NCBI RefSeq assembly: GCF_000227465.1
Contig: NC_016047.1
Location: 2,770,857-2,834,856 of the forward strand
Source: Bacillus spizizenii TU-B-10
GTDB lineage: Bacteria > Bacillota > Bacilli > Bacillales > Bacillaceae
DNA: 64,000 nt
Direction: 5' to 3'
The translations under genes were made by a program, and so were the position numbers. Below, piece by piece: positions 19,174 to 30,462 of the stretch; position 1 is the first letter of the stretch, and each line of letters begins with the position of its first letter. The notes beneath the pieces were generated by a model. The model was not told the origin of the DNA, made no database searches, and saw nothing but the letters and a program-made list of their open reading frames with translations.

Positions 19174-20334
19174 TCACTCATTTTCTTCTTCCGGCCGGCC
19201 AAACATTTGGTTTACAGAAGGCTGATTCGCCATTGGCATAGAAACTCCTGCCGCATATGGGTTTGGATTCGCTCCGCCGTAAGGCATATTAGGGGTACCA
19301 TAAGCTCCGCCTCCAGAATAGCCAGGTGCGGAGTAATATGGCTGATGATCATCATCACATCCGCAGTCGTCATGATCTTTGTACGGCATGTATCCTGGGG
19401 CCGCTGGCGGCTGGTATGCACCCATCACTTGAGGAGTGCCATAATGAGGGCCATACGGCATATGTCCATACGGAGATCCATAAGCCGGAGATGCGTATTG
19501 AGGCGCTCCGTATGAACCGAAATGTCCGTGATGGCTGTTTTCATGATACTGGTTTTCATATTGACCCGGATCATACTGAGGCGATACAAAACTTGGCTGG
19601 TATCCATGTGGCTGATACATTGGATAAGCTTGTGCCGGATAGTACGGGTAGCATAATCCTGACCCTGGAAGAATTGGTGAAACAGGAACCGGACATGGCA
19701 CGAAATGAGCCGGATAATGATGATAAGGCTGAACAACCGGCATATTCGGAACTGTGTGATGAACGTTTTCTTCTTCCATACCGCCTACCTCTGGCGCCTT
19801 TGGCATATTAGGCATATTCGGATAATTTGCATTTTCCATATTACTCATAGCCTCCTGTTGTGGAAATTGATCTTGGTCTTGCATGTGATACATCTGATCC
19901 ATATTTCCGTCATGATGTTTTTTCGGCTCCTCCGGTTTAGGAGGCGACCAAGGCTGGAAAAGCTGTTTCATATCATAATAATCGTTCACATCAGCTTCAG
20001 GATACACATTTTCCTGCAAATTAGGCATCGGCGGGACATACGGCACAGACTTCTTTTCTTTCGGCTTTGTGTCTTCTACGTCGACAACGGATTTAGGCTT
20101 CTCTTTCGCATATGGATGATCTTGCTTCACACTCCCGGGTGCCGGACTTTTGCCCGCTTTTGGCTCTTTTCTGACCGGGACACCTTCAGACGGCACTTTT
20201 ATTTTCATTCCAGGCATGACTAAGTCTGGATTGCTGAGCTGTGTATTAAGCTTCTTCACTTCCTCAATATCGACTCCGTACTTTTCAGCTATTTTCAAGA
20301 GCGAATCGCCTTTTTGAACGATATGGATTTTCAA
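19174..20334 (-). CDS. safA: Spore coat morphogenetic protein SafA
   Basis: A 386-residue protein: LysM domain at residues 1-47, which targets it to the cortex-coat interface, a Lys/Pro linker, and a long C-terminal region rich in Tyr, Pro, His and Gly that is cross-linked in the coat. SafA depends on SpoVID, also in this window. B. subtilis makes a shorter form, C30, from an internal start; here Met163 (codon at 19846-19848) has AGGAGG directly before it, matching that start. The product is slightly shorter than the 387 residues I remember for strain 168. Confidence 0.95.
   Translation of the reverse strand: MKIHIVQKGDSLLKIAEKYGVDIEEVKKLNTQLSNPDLVMPGMKIKVPSEGVPVRKEPKAGKSPAPGSVKQDHPYAKEKPKSVVDVEDTKPKEKKSVPYVPPMPNLQENVYPEADVNDYYDMKQLFQPWSPPKPEEPKKHHDGNMDQMYHMQDQDQFPQQEAMSNMENANYPNMPNMPKAPEVGGMEEENVHHTVPNMPVVQPYHHYPAHFVPCPVPVSPILPGSGLCYPYYPAQAYPMYQPHGYQPSFVSPQYDPGQYENQYHENSHHGHFGSYGAPQYASPAYGSPYGHMPYGPHYGTPQVMGAYQPPAAPGYMPYKDHDDCGCDDDHQPYYSAPGYSGGGAYGTPNMPYGGANPNPYAAGVSMPMANQPSVNQMFGRPEEENE
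19846..19858 (-). promoter_or_regulatory. Internal ribosome binding site and start of the SafA C30 form
   Basis: AGGAGG followed by CT and ATG (Met163) lies inside safA. The spacing is short but the Shine-Dalgarno is perfect. It corresponds to the internal start known to give SafA-C30. Confidence 0.7.
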
Positions 20335-20378
20335 CGTTTTCCCCTCCTATGCAAAACGTGAACAGTTCAGCTGTGATT

Positions 20379-20405
20379 ACAATATGTTTCTTCACAACAT
20401 ATGCC
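20379..20405 (-). promoter_or_regulatory. Possible sigma-E promoter of safA
   Basis: On the minus strand GGCATAT (20399-20405) and CATATTGT (20379-20386) are 12 bp apart. The elements resemble sigma-E boxes, but the spacing is a little short. Mother-cell expression of safA is established. Confidence 0.35.
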
Positions 20406-20449
20406 TGAACAAAAGAAGTTATGAGTACAGGAGGGGAAATATTTCTGAT

Positions 20450-21556
20450 TTACGTGATCGAAAGCATTCGATTCAGGGCAAGGAGGGCATCTCGCTGAAT
20501 GGCTTTTGGCACCTTGATCACGCCCGAAGGTTCTCCTTTTTCTATTTGTTCCAAAGACCACAGCAAATGCGGCAAATCGATTCGGTTCATTGTCAGACAT
20601 GGGCACATGTCAGGATTAAGTGATTCGATTTGTTTATCAGGGTGATCGTGAATAATCCGCTGAACAAGATTCATTTCTGTTCCGATTGCCCACTTGCTTC
20701 CCGCCGGAGCCTGGTTGATTGTATCGATAATATATTTTGTTGATCCGCTGACGTCACTTAGTGTCACGACTTCATGTGAACACTCCGGATGCACAATGAT
20801 CCGAATGTCAGGATCACGGTCCCTCACATCTTGGATATTTTTCGCGGTGAATTTTTCGTGAACAGAGCAGTGCCCTTTCCACAAAATCACTTTCACATTC
20901 TTATGCTCAGATTCAGCTACTAATTCATCTTTTATCGGATCCCACACAGCCATATCCTCAAGCGCGATGCCCAAATCATAAGCCGTATTTCTCCCTAAAT
21001 GCTGATCAGGCAAAAATAAAATTCGTTTTTTCTGTGTAAACGCCCATTTAAGCACTTTTTTCGCATTCGAAGAAGTCACAGTCGCTCCGCCATGCTTACC
21101 GACGAAAGCCTTGATCTCCGCAGTGGAGTTCACATAAGTTAAAGGTATGATCGTATCTCCAAATATATGCTGAAGTTTCTCCCACGCCCTATTGGTCTGC
21201 TGCATATCAGCCATGTCGGCCATAGAACACCCTGCTCTCATATCAGGCAGGATGACCGTTTGTTCCTCGCCTGTCAGCATATCAGCGGTTTCTGCCATAA
21301 AGTGTACGCCACAAAAAACAATATAATCCGCTTCTTTGTTTTTTTCCGCAATTTGGGCCAGCTGCAGGGAATCGCCTGTTTGGTCAGCAAATTGTATCAC
21401 TTCATCTTTTTGATAATGATGTCCTGGTATAAAGAGCCTGCTGCCGTACTTTTTCTTAATGGCGGCAACACGCGTTTCCATATCCTTTCTCGACATTCCT
21501 TTGTAACCTTCAGGCATCATATCATTCGATCGTTTTATCACATCAAGAATTGACAT
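20450..21556 (-). CDS. nadA: Quinolinate synthase NadA
   Basis: A 368-residue [4Fe-4S] enzyme that condenses iminoaspartate with dihydroxyacetone phosphate to quinolinate. Cluster ligands are visible as Cys in FCGVHF (residue 110), in GHCSVHEK (about 230) and in DMCPCL (about 320). GGAGG before the ATG at 21556 sets the start; 13 further codons upstream are open but unlikely. Its start overlaps the end of nadC by 14 bases, so translation is probably coupled in the nadB-nadC-nadA operon. Confidence 0.97.
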   Translation of the reverse strand: MSILDVIKRSNDMMPEGYKGMSRKDMETRVAAIKKKYGSRLFIPGHHYQKDEVIQFADQTGDSLQLAQIAEKNKEADYIVFCGVHFMAETADMLTGEEQTVILPDMRAGCSMADMADMQQTNRAWEKLQHIFGDTIIPLTYVNSTAEIKAFVGKHGGATVTSSNAKKVLKWAFTQKKRILFLPDQHLGRNTAYDLGIALEDMAVWDPIKDELVAESEHKNVKVILWKGHCSVHEKFTAKNIQDVRDRDPDIRIIVHPECSHEVVTLSDVSGSTKYIIDTINQAPAGSKWAIGTEMNLVQRIIHDHPDKQIESLNPDMCPCLTMNRIDLPHLLWSLEQIEKGEPSGVIKVPKAIQRDALLALNRMLSIT

Positions 21557-22412
21557 AACGGCATTCCTCCGCAGATTCATTTGATAATGTAACATCCATG
21601 CTGATATCTAAACTTTTGACGGAATGAGTCAGAAACCCTAATGAAATATAATTCACGCCCGTCCCTTTAAAAGCAGCCAAAGATTCTAACGTAATCCCGC
21701 CCGAAGCTTCAGTTTTTATATGGTCCGGTGTGAGAGTTGCAAAATGACGGACCGTCTCAGGCGGGCAGTTGTCAAACATAATAACATCTGCGCCTGCTTC
21801 AATTGCTTCTCGCAGTTGTTCCTCCGTTTCAATTTCCACCTCGATATTTACCATATGTCCCACGGTCTGACGCGCTTTTTGGCATGCCTCTAAAATAGAG
21901 CCACATGCTGCAATATGATTGTCTTTAATCATGACGCCGTCATACAAGCCGAATCGATGATTATACCCGCCGCCCGCTCTGACAGCGTATTTTTCCAGCA
22001 TTCTCAGCCCCGGTGTTGTTTTTCTCGTGTCACAAATTTTAATCTGTTCATCATCCAGCCTACGGACTGCCTCCCTTGTCATCGTCGCAATTCCTGACAG
22101 CCTCTGAATAAGATTTAATACGACCCGCTCTCCTGACAGAAGCGCAGCCGCCGGACCGCGTAACACGGCAATCACTTCACCTTTTCGCAAAATGTCTCCA
22201 TCTGTTTTGTGTAAAATGGTTTGAACATTTTCATCTAATAAAGCAAAGCCCTCTTTTATCACCGCAGCTCCTGCAAAGATACCGTCTGACTTTGCAACAA
22301 TCTCCGCTTCACAGCTCTGTTCTCTAAAGATGGCCTGCGATGTTAAATCCCCCATCCCTATATCCTCAAGAAAAAAGTGATTCAGCAACTTTTTCAGCTG
22401 TAAATGATTCAT
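21543..22412 (-). CDS. nadC: Nicotinate-nucleotide pyrophosphorylase NadC
   Basis: A 289-residue quinolinate phosphoribosyltransferase that turns quinolinate and PRPP into nicotinate mononucleotide. The conserved segments [35 protein letters not shown] and EASGGI are intact. The start lies 47 bases inside nadB. It works directly after NadA in the pathway. Confidence 0.96.
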   Translation of the reverse strand: MNHLQLKKLLNHFFLEDIGMGDLTSQAIFREQSCEAEIVAKSDGIFAGAAVIKEGFALLDENVQTILHKTDGDILRKGEVIAVLRGPAAALLSGERVVLNLIQRLSGIATMTREAVRRLDDEQIKICDTRKTTPGLRMLEKYAVRAGGGYNHRFGLYDGVMIKDNHIAACGSILEACQKARQTVGHMVNIEVEIETEEQLREAIEAGADVIMFDNCPPETVRHFATLTPDHIKTEASGGITLESLAAFKGTGVNYISLGFLTHSVKSLDISMDVTLSNESAEECRYVNS

Positions 22413-23961
22413 TTTTCCAAATCCCCTCGTTTTTTCTAATCTTCGTTCCCTTTTTTGTATGGACAATTTGTCTTCCTTGCCAGCGCACATCAGCTTGAGG
22501 AAAATCGGTGCGGAAGTGAGCCCCTCTGCTTTCCTCCCGCAAAAGCGCAGAAGATGTCATCAGCTTTGCAGCCTGCCATAAATGAGAAAGCTCCAGCTGA
22601 GGTATTGTGATGTCCTTCACATTCATTTCCTGAAAAGGCAGCATATGAAGCCAGTTACTCAGCTCAATCAGACTGCCTTGTTCCCGCAAGATAGACATGT
22701 GGTTTGTCATTCTGCTTTGCAATTCATACACCTCTGTATTCGGCACCTTGTAGATTACGCTGGTTTCTGATGATGATTGATATTGCCTGTTATAAACCGG
22801 TTTTTGCATAATATGCTCTGCTGCTCTTTTTCCAAACACCAGTGCCTCCAACAAGGAATTGCTCGCAAGCCGATTGGCTCCATGTAAACCGGTACATGCA
22901 GTCTCTCCAATCGCATAAAGCCCCGGTACTGTCGTTTCCCCCCAGCAACTAACTGAAACACCTCCCATTAAGAAATGCATTCCCGGTGCCACAGGGATTT
23001 TTCCGCTTTGGATATCAACCCCTGCTTTTTCACAAATAGCGGTGATGGTAGGGAAACGTGCTTCGAAATCAGAAATCGCACTGCAGTCAATGTAAACGCG
23101 GTTTCCTTTTGCCATTTCTTCATGAATAACCCGTGAGACGATGTCCCTTGGAGCCAAGTCACCTAAAGGATGTCGTTCAGCCATAACCCGGCGGCCATTT
23201 TCGTCAACTAAACATCCGCCTTCCCCTCTGACAGCCTCTGAAACAAGCCCGTAGGAAACACCATTTTTTACAAGCAGTGTCGGGTGAAACTGGGTAAACT
23301 CTAAATCAGTTAATTCCGCTCCGGCCCGGTAAGCTAAAGAAAGGCCGTCACCTGTGACAGATGAATCGTTCGTATGGTGAAGAAACAGACTCCCGCATCC
23401 GCCAGCCGCCAGCACAACTTCATCCGCATGTCTTACCTTGATCTGCCCCTGGCTGTCTTTTGTCATGACGCCGATACAGCGTCCATTCTCAACAAGCAAA
23501 TCTGCTGCTGTTTCATGCTCGATTAACTCGATGTTGCTGTCGATCTGTTTCAGCAAATAATCAACAAGCAGTCTGCCTGTTGCGTCTCCGCCTGCATGAA
23601 AAATACGGTTGTATGAGTGGGCTCCTTCTCTGCCAAGACAAACATCGCCTTGCTCATTGCGGTCGAATGGAAATTCACTCTCCAATAGGCTTTGAATCAT
23701 GATTTTTCCATCATGTAAAACGTCTGCTGTAATAGCTAGATCATTATGTCCGCATCCTGCATATAACGTATCCTCCAGATGGGCTTCAATCGAGTCACCT
23801 TTTGCATAAGCCGCAGCAATGCCGCCTTGCGCGTAGACAGAGTTGCTATTTTTGACGCTTTTTTTAGTGATGACAGTCACTTCATATGAGGGCGGGAAAG
23901 CTGACGCTAAAGAAAGTGCCGCCGCCCCTGAACCGATGACTGCAATCGTCTTTTTAGACAT
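22366..23961 (-). CDS. nadB: L-aspartate oxidase NadB
   Basis: A 531-residue FAD enzyme that oxidises aspartate to iminoaspartate, the first step of NAD synthesis. The FAD-binding GSGAAALSLA lies near the N terminus, and the family segments NSVYAQGGIAAA, FHAGGDATGR, FTQFHPT and TGLHGANRLASNSL are present. The C-terminal helical domain is complete. It leads the operon and is divergent from nadS, whose desulfurase product is thought to build the NadA cluster. Confidence 0.97.
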   Translation of the reverse strand: MSKKTIAVIGSGAAALSLASAFPPSYEVTVITKKSVKNSNSVYAQGGIAAAYAKGDSIEAHLEDTLYAGCGHNDLAITADVLHDGKIMIQSLLESEFPFDRNEQGDVCLGREGAHSYNRIFHAGGDATGRLLVDYLLKQIDSNIELIEHETAADLLVENGRCIGVMTKDSQGQIKVRHADEVVLAAGGCGSLFLHHTNDSSVTGDGLSLAYRAGAELTDLEFTQFHPTLLVKNGVSYGLVSEAVRGEGGCLVDENGRRVMAERHPLGDLAPRDIVSRVIHEEMAKGNRVYIDCSAISDFEARFPTITAICEKAGVDIQSGKIPVAPGMHFLMGGVSVSCWGETTVPGLYAIGETACTGLHGANRLASNSLLEALVFGKRAAEHIMQKPVYNRQYQSSSETSVIYKVPNTEVYELQSRMTNHMSILREQGSLIELSNWLHMLPFQEMNVKDITIPQLELSHLWQAAKLMTSSALLREESRGAHFRTDFPQADVRWQGRQIVHTKKGTKIRKNEGIWKNESFTAEKVAESLFS

Positions 23962-23981
23962 ATGCCACCCTCCTGTTGTTT

Positions 23982-24028
23982 ACACCTGTCTTGACACCTA
24001 TATTTACACAAGGATAAAATAAACTCAA
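23982..24028. promoter_or_regulatory. Divergent nadB / nadS promoters with ACACCT repeats
   Basis: For nadS, TTGACA (23991-23996), 18 bp and TAAAAT (24015-24020). For nadB on the minus strand, TTGAGT (24023-24028), 16 bp and TAAATA (24001-24006). The two overlap. Two direct copies of ACACCT (23982-23987, 23994-23999) sit beside them and are candidates for NiaR binding, the repressor encoded next to nadS. Confidence 0.6.
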
Positions 24029-24063
24029 GAGTTTTTTATGGAGAACGGATGGAGGAAGACCGG

Positions 24064-25251
24064 ATGATTTATTTAGACTTTGCAGCGACAACGCCTATTT
24101 GTGAGGAAGCCCTTAACGTATATCAGAAACTCAGCATGGATATGTACGGAAATGCCAGCAGCCTGCATGATGCGGGAGGAAAAGCAAAGCACATACTGGA
24201 GTACTGCCGTGAAAAAATCGCCAATATCATTGGCGGAGAAGCAAGCGGCATCTATTTTACAAGCGGCGGCACTGAATCCAATTTTCTGGCCATTCAATCA
24301 TTGCTAAACGGCCTGCCAAAAGCAAAAAGACATTTCATTACGACTGCCATGGAGCATCAGTCCATTCATAGCTGTGCTGCTTTTCTAGAACAGCATGGAT
24401 TTGATGTAACAATCATTGAACCGGATGAATACGGGCTTATTACCGAGGAAATATTGGCAGCTCATATCCGGCCGGAAACAGGCCTGGTATCTATTCAGCA
24501 TGCCAATTCTGAAACCGGGATCATTCAGCCCATTCAACGTCTGTCTTCATACCTCCACAATAGGGGTATTCTTCTTCATAGCGACGCTGTTCAAACGTTT
24601 GGAAAAATCCCAATCGATACAGAAGAATTGGGGGTGGATGCACTCTCTTTGTCCAGCCATAAAGTCTACGGTCCTAAAGGGGTGGGTGCGGTCTATATTC
24701 GGCCAAATGTCCCTTGGAAACCCGTTTATCCTCTCATCACTCACGAACATGGATTCAGAGCCGGCACCGTGAATGTCCCCGGAATCGGAGCCTTCACTGC
24801 TGCTGCGGAGCTAATAATAAGCGAAATGGAAAAACAGATATCCCGCAATGAGGCGTTAAGAACATACTTTCTAGACCAAATCCGCATCCGGTCTCTCCCT
24901 GTAACTCTTGCGGCAGACACTTCACAAGCAGAATGTCTTCCGCATATTATAGGGTGTTTTTTTCACTCATTTGAAGGACAATATGTTATGTTAGAATGTA
25001 ATCGGAGTAATATTTGCATTTCAACGGGCAGCGCTTGTTCTGCCGGTTATCACGGTCCGTCTGCAACGATGAAAGCATTAAGAAAAACAGAACAAGAAGC
25101 CCTCCAATTTATCCGCATCTCTTTTGGAAGGCATACAACGGCTGAACAGCTGGATAAGTTATTACATACGTTTACAGCGCTTTGGGAACAAAAGAAAGGA
25201 GAATTCGATATTGACCGAAGAATTAAAGCTTATGGGCGCCAACAGGCGTGA
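24064..25251 (+). CDS. nadS: Cysteine desulfurase NadS (NifS-like) for NAD synthesis
   Basis: A 395-residue PLP enzyme of the NifS/IscS group. The PLP Lys is in SSHKVYGPKG near residue 202 and the sulfur-carrying Cys loop reads STGSACSAG near 325. In B. subtilis this desulfurase is needed for NadA, whose iron-sulfur cluster it matures. The start ATG at 24064 follows GGAGGAAG. It is divergent from nadB and overlaps niaR. Confidence 0.95.
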   Translation: MIYLDFAATTPICEEALNVYQKLSMDMYGNASSLHDAGGKAKHILEYCREKIANIIGGEASGIYFTSGGTESNFLAIQSLLNGLPKAKRHFITTAMEHQSIHSCAAFLEQHGFDVTIIEPDEYGLITEEILAAHIRPETGLVSIQHANSETGIIQPIQRLSSYLHNRGILLHSDAVQTFGKIPIDTEELGVDALSLSSHKVYGPKGVGAVYIRPNVPWKPVYPLITHEHGFRAGTVNVPGIGAFTAAAELIISEMEKQISRNEALRTYFLDQIRIRSLPVTLAADTSQAECLPHIIGCFFHSFEGQYVMLECNRSNICISTGSACSAGYHGPSATMKALRKTEQEALQFIRISFGRHTTAEQLDKLLHTFTALWEQKKGEFDIDRRIKAYGRQQA

Positions 25252-25753
25252 CCAGCTTCTTCTGTGGCTGAAGGAATCCACATCACCGCTGACAGGAGGA
25301 GAACTCGCAAAAAAAGCGAACGTTTCAAGACAGGTTATTGTACAGGATATATCGCTCTTGAAAGCGAAAAATGAACCGATTATCGCCACAAGCCAAGGAT
25401 ATGTATACATGGATGCAGCCGCTCAGCAGCACCAGCAGGCCGAAAGAATCATCGCTTGTCTGCACGGTCCTGAACGGACAGAAGAGGAACTGCAGCTCAT
25501 CGTGGACGAAGGTGTTACAGTAAAAGACGTAAAAATCGAACATCCCGTATACGGAGATTTAACTGCTGCCATCCAAGTAGGCACCCGGAAGGAAGTTAGC
25601 AATTTCATTAAAAAAATCAATTCTACGAATGCAGCCTATTTATCACAGCTGACTGACGGCGTGCATCTCCATACACTGACAGCACCCGATGAACACCGCA
25701 TCGACCAAGCCTGCCTAGCACTCGAGGAAGCAGGTATTTTAATTAAAGACTAA
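25211..25753 (+). CDS. niaR: NiaR (YrxA/NadR), niacin-responsive repressor
   Basis: A 180-residue regulator: N-terminal winged helix (about 10-60, with the recognition helix around NVSRQVIVQDI) and a C-terminal 3H domain with three conserved His that binds nicotinic acid. It represses the nad genes when niacin is present. The start is a TTG inside the end of nadS (41-base overlap), supported by AAAGGAG. An upstream ATG in frame would run deep into nadS without a ribosome binding site. Confidence 0.93.
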   Translation: MTEELKLMGANRRDQLLLWLKESTSPLTGGELAKKANVSRQVIVQDISLLKAKNEPIIATSQGYVYMDAAAQQHQQAERIIACLHGPERTEEELQLIVDEGVTVKDVKIEHPVYGDLTAAIQVGTRKEVSNFIKKINSTNAAYLSQLTDGVHLHTLTAPDEHRIDQACLALEEAGILIKD

Positions 25754-25779
25754 AAAAAGCCCTTAAAGGGGCTTTTTTT
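25753..25779. terminator. Bidirectional terminator between niaR and pheA
   Basis: AAAGCCC and GGGCTTT form the stem, with A and T runs on both sides, between convergent genes. Confidence 0.88.
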
Positions 25780-26632
25780 ATAATTGGTAGGACTGATATG
25801 CACCAAGAAGTTTCACTTTGCAGCCGAGTGCTTCGAGCTCCTGCATGGCACCTGGAATCAACACCTCATCAAACGCTTTCTCAATATCAATAATAAAGAA
25901 ATAATGGCCTAATCCGGTTTTAGTCGGACGTGACTCAATTTTTGACAAGTTTAAGTTTCTCCAAGAAAAAGCAGACAGCACTCTGTGCAAAGCCCCTGAT
26001 TCATCCTGCGGAAGCATTACCATCAGGGTCGTTTTGGGCCTTGAACTCAATTTTGAATTGACTTCAAATGATATGTTTTCATCAGGAGACAGGATAACAA
26101 ATCTCGTATGATTATCCCTATAATCCTGTATATCTCGTTTCACAATTTTTAATTCGTATGTAGAAGCTGCCATGTCATTGGCAATGACCCCGATATTCAG
26201 CTCGGGATGGTCACTGACAAATTTTGCTGCCGCCCCGGTTGAATTGGCGTATTCATATGGAACGGAAGGAAATTGTCGATGGAGAAATTTATGGCATTGC
26301 GCAATCGCGTGTGAGTGCGAGTAAATTTTGTCGAGCTCTTTCCATGCATTCTCTCTGGAAGGATGGACAAGCAAGTGCTGATGAATCGGCAATGTCATTT
26401 CACCCACAATTGGCAAGGGCTGTTCATGTATTAAATAGTCTATCGTTAAATTTACTGATCCTTCTAATGCATTCTCTAAAGGAACAAAAGCGAAATCAAC
26501 TTCGCCTGCAACTGCCGCATCTATACACTCCGGTATGGTTCGGTAAGCAACATGTTCGGCGCCGTTTTGAAAACAAGAACTGACTGCTAGATGTGTGAAT
26601 GTAGCTGCTGGACCTAAGTAACCGACTCTCAT
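25778..26632 (-). CDS. pheA: Prephenate dehydratase PheA
   Basis: A 284-residue prephenate dehydratase for phenylalanine synthesis, without a fused chorismate mutase. It has the catalytic domain (1-180, with NHTRFVIL) and the regulatory ACT domain (about 200-280, with ESRP) that binds Phe. GGAGAG precedes the ATG at 26632. It lies 16 bp downstream of pheB. One residue shorter than the strain-168 protein as I recall it. Confidence 0.95.
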   Translation of the reverse strand: MRVGYLGPAATFTHLAVSSCFQNGAEHVAYRTIPECIDAAVAGEVDFAFVPLENALEGSVNLTIDYLIHEQPLPIVGEMTLPIHQHLLVHPSRENAWKELDKIYSHSHAIAQCHKFLHRQFPSVPYEYANSTGAAAKFVSDHPELNIGVIANDMAASTYELKIVKRDIQDYRDNHTRFVILSPDENISFEVNSKLSSRPKTTLMVMLPQDESGALHRVLSAFSWRNLNLSKIESRPTKTGLGHYFFIIDIEKAFDEVLIPGAMQELEALGCKVKLLGAYQSYQL

Positions 26633-26648
26633 GACGATATTCTCTCCC

Positions 26649-27092
26649 TTATGCACCTGAACCTAATATTTCAACCTTTTCAACAAAATCAAACTTCCTG
26701 AGCTTATTCATTAACGTATGAATGTCCTCTTCCATGGCAGACGTACTGATAGACAGTGTCACATTTGCTCTGCCCTGAAGCGGAATCGTCTGGTGAATGG
26801 AAAGAACGTTGCTTCCAGAATCCGCTACAGCCTGCAGGAGCTGAGATAACGCACCTGACCTATCCTCCAAATGAAAGAAAAGTGTGATAATTTGTTCTTT
26901 AACCATAGTGTAGAATGGAAAAACAGCATCTCTGTATTTATAAAACGCACTTCTGCTTAAATCGACCTTTTGAACGGCATCTGCCACTGAATCTGCTTTT
27001 TTTCGATCAAGCAGCTTTTTGACTTCCAATGTTTTTCTCATCGCATCGGGCAATACATCTTCACGGACAAGATAAAATGTCTCCTCTTTCAT
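26649..27092 (-). CDS. pheB: PheB, ACT-domain protein
   Basis: A 147-residue protein with a C-terminal ACT domain (about 70-145: [14 protein letters not shown]). Historically called a chorismate mutase, but it lacks the mutase fold; the ACT domain suggests amino-acid sensing. The start is the ATG at 27092 after AAAGGGGGG. It lies between obg and pheA, with a hairpin behind obg that may allow partial read-through. Confidence 0.85.
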   Translation of the reverse strand: MKEETFYLVREDVLPDAMRKTLEVKKLLDRKKADSVADAVQKVDLSRSAFYKYRDAVFPFYTMVKEQIITLFFHLEDRSGALSQLLQAVADSGSNVLSIHQTIPLQGRANVTLSISTSAMEEDIHTLMNKLRKFDFVEKVEILGSGA

Positions 27093-27107
27093 TTGCATCC
27101 CCCCTTT

Positions 27108-27136
27108 AAAATAGAGAGCCTGACATCCAGGCTCTC
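27108..27136 (-). terminator. Hairpin after obg, perhaps a leaky terminator
   Basis: GAGAGCCTG and CAGGCTCTC pair around five bases, followed by TATTTTAAA rather than a pure T run, so some read-through into pheB is likely. Confidence 0.6.
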
Positions 27137-27149
27137 CTTTCTGCCATCA

Positions 27150-28457
<1,308 letters not shown>

Positions 28458-28469
28458 TTAAAAACTCCG

Positions 28470-29048
28470 CTAGTCCAACCCAATTTCAATCAGGCATTCG
28501 TGACTTGTGATCTCAAAGCGCATGATATCAACGTCCTCATATCCATTCTGCCGAATATCATCAAAAGCAGATGGATCGGCAAAGGCGCCGTGAAAATCAA
28601 GGTACAGAATCAGCTGTCTGTCAGGATGATCCGTTTGAAGCGAAACCGTTAAATGATTTTCGCTCTCTCTGCTGACTGCTTGATCAAACAGATAAAACAG
28701 CTTTCTCATCAGTTTCGCCAGCTTTTGATCATAAGCCGACAAATCCTTAATTTCTCCAAGAACTTCATATTCAAGCGTCATATAATGGGTTTTCCAATTA
28801 AACGTAAGAAAATCAAACGCCAAATGCGGTGTTTTCAGGTTTGAGAGCTTTGATTCGTGCTTTGCGTCTATAACCATTTCTTCAATCATTTCAAAGACGC
28901 GGTCATACTTCTGCAAGCTTAAGTTTCCTTTAATCAGCTGCAGCTTATTCATCCAATCATGCCGAGAATGGCCGAGCAGATGAATCAGTTCGTTTGTTAA
29001 TGCCGTGTCGCTTATATTTTCTTCTTGATTTTTTGAAACATCCTTCAT
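28470..29048 (-). CDS. spo0B: Spo0B sporulation phosphotransferase
   Basis: A 192-residue phosphotransferase that passes phosphate from Spo0F to Spo0A. The phosphorylated His is His30 in GHSRHDWMNK, in an N-terminal helical hairpin that forms a four-helix dimer; the C-terminal domain resembles a kinase ATP domain without nucleotide motifs. GGGAG precedes the ATG at 29048; six further open codons upstream are less likely. Confidence 0.96.
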   Translation of the reverse strand: MKDVSKNQEENISDTALTNELIHLLGHSRHDWMNKLQLIKGNLSLQKYDRVFEMIEEMVIDAKHESKLSNLKTPHLAFDFLTFNWKTHYMTLEYEVLGEIKDLSAYDQKLAKLMRKLFYLFDQAVSRESENHLTVSLQTDHPDRQLILYLDFHGAFADPSAFDDIRQNGYEDVDIMRFEITSHECLIEIGLD

Positions 29049-29369
29049 TTTCGCACTCCCAATCATTTAATTTCTTATTTAGGAGTCTGTATAAGTGTGT
29101 ATTATGAATTATAACAGAGAAGGCTTTGTTAGAAAAACAATTGTTTTTCCCAGAAATATCATGTTCCTTTTTTTCTGACTATGGTTGATTTGCAGCCAGG
29201 CAGAACATTTTATGTATTACTGCTTGGGGAACATATCCAGTGGGTTTGAGATGTTTATTCTCATTCTTGGCGGGGTCTGCTCGCACATACTCTGCATTTC
29301 ATTCTTGGTGTTTACTCCGCATATTGCAAAAAAAACTCCAGTCATCATCGACCGGAGTTTTTTGAATCA
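29049..29369. other. Intergenic region between spo0B and rpmA
   Basis: This 321-bp stretch holds a -10 TATAAT (29108-29113, minus strand) for spo0B with a weak -35, and the rpmA terminator at its far end. Between them I see only short frames without ribosome binding sites and assign nothing else. Confidence 0.6.
29328..29363 (-). terminator. Terminator after rpmA
   Basis: AAAACTCCGG and CTGGAGTTTT pair with one mismatch, followed by T residues on the minus strand, just after the rpmA stop. Confidence 0.85.
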
Positions 29370-29666
<297 letters not shown>

Positions 29667-30005
29667 CTATATTATGTTTGTGATCACACGCAAGTTATCT
29701 TTGTAATCCCGTTCGATTGTCTCCAGCGAAACAATCATGCCTTCAATCAGCAGCTGAGCTTTTTGACGCGCCTCCGGATCAAGAGATTCAGGGAATTCAA
29801 AGTAAAAATAACCCCCGTCCTCCCCTATATCAAGAAGCGGCTCGAAGCCCGCGAGCACAATAACCGCGTTAACGGCTCCAAACACAACGGCTGTTACTCC
29901 GGCACAAACAAGATCTTGTCCATGTTCAGCAAAATTCGCATGGCCCGTCATTTCAAAAGACAATACGCCTTTATCATGAGACCTTCTGATTGTTGCCTGA
30001 ATCAT
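29667..30005 (-). CDS. prp: Ribosomal-processing cysteine protease Prp (YsxB)
   Basis: A 112-residue protease that trims the N terminus of L27. The catalytic pair is visible as His22 in TGHANFAEHG and Cys34 in DLVCAGV, matching the family. It sits between rplU and rpmA, an order conserved in Firmicutes that links enzyme and substrate. Confidence 0.93.
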   Translation of the reverse strand: MIQATIRRSHDKGVLSFEMTGHANFAEHGQDLVCAGVTAVVFGAVNAVIVLAGFEPLLDIGEDGGYFYFEFPESLDPEARQKAQLLIEGMIVSLETIERDYKDNLRVITNII

Positions 30006-30007
30006 GC

Positions 30008-30328
<321 letters not shown>

Positions 30329-30329
30329 C

Positions 30330-30421
30330 TATTAGACTAAGACTCGCCAGATACCAGGGGGCTGTAAAAGCTCTTAACACCTGTACTGAGCGGTTGTAGC
30401 AATGGTGCTACATCCATAACA
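30330..30421 (-). promoter_or_regulatory. L21 leader of rplU mRNA
   Basis: The roughly 90-nt untranslated leader contains several complementary segments, such as GGATGTAGCACCATTGC with GCTACA, in the position of the known Firmicute L21 leader, thought to control the operon by L21 feedback. I judge this by place and partial pairing; I did not fold it. Confidence 0.6.
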
Positions 30422-30427
30422 TTAAAA

Positions 30428-30456
30428 AATATACCAAAATACAAGGCGTTTGTCAA
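30428..30456 (-). promoter_or_regulatory. Sigma-A promoter of rplU-prp-rpmA
   Basis: On the minus strand TTGACA (30451-30456), 17 bp, then TATATT (30428-30433): nearly consensus with ideal spacing. Confidence 0.8.
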
Positions 30457-30462
30457 TCAATT

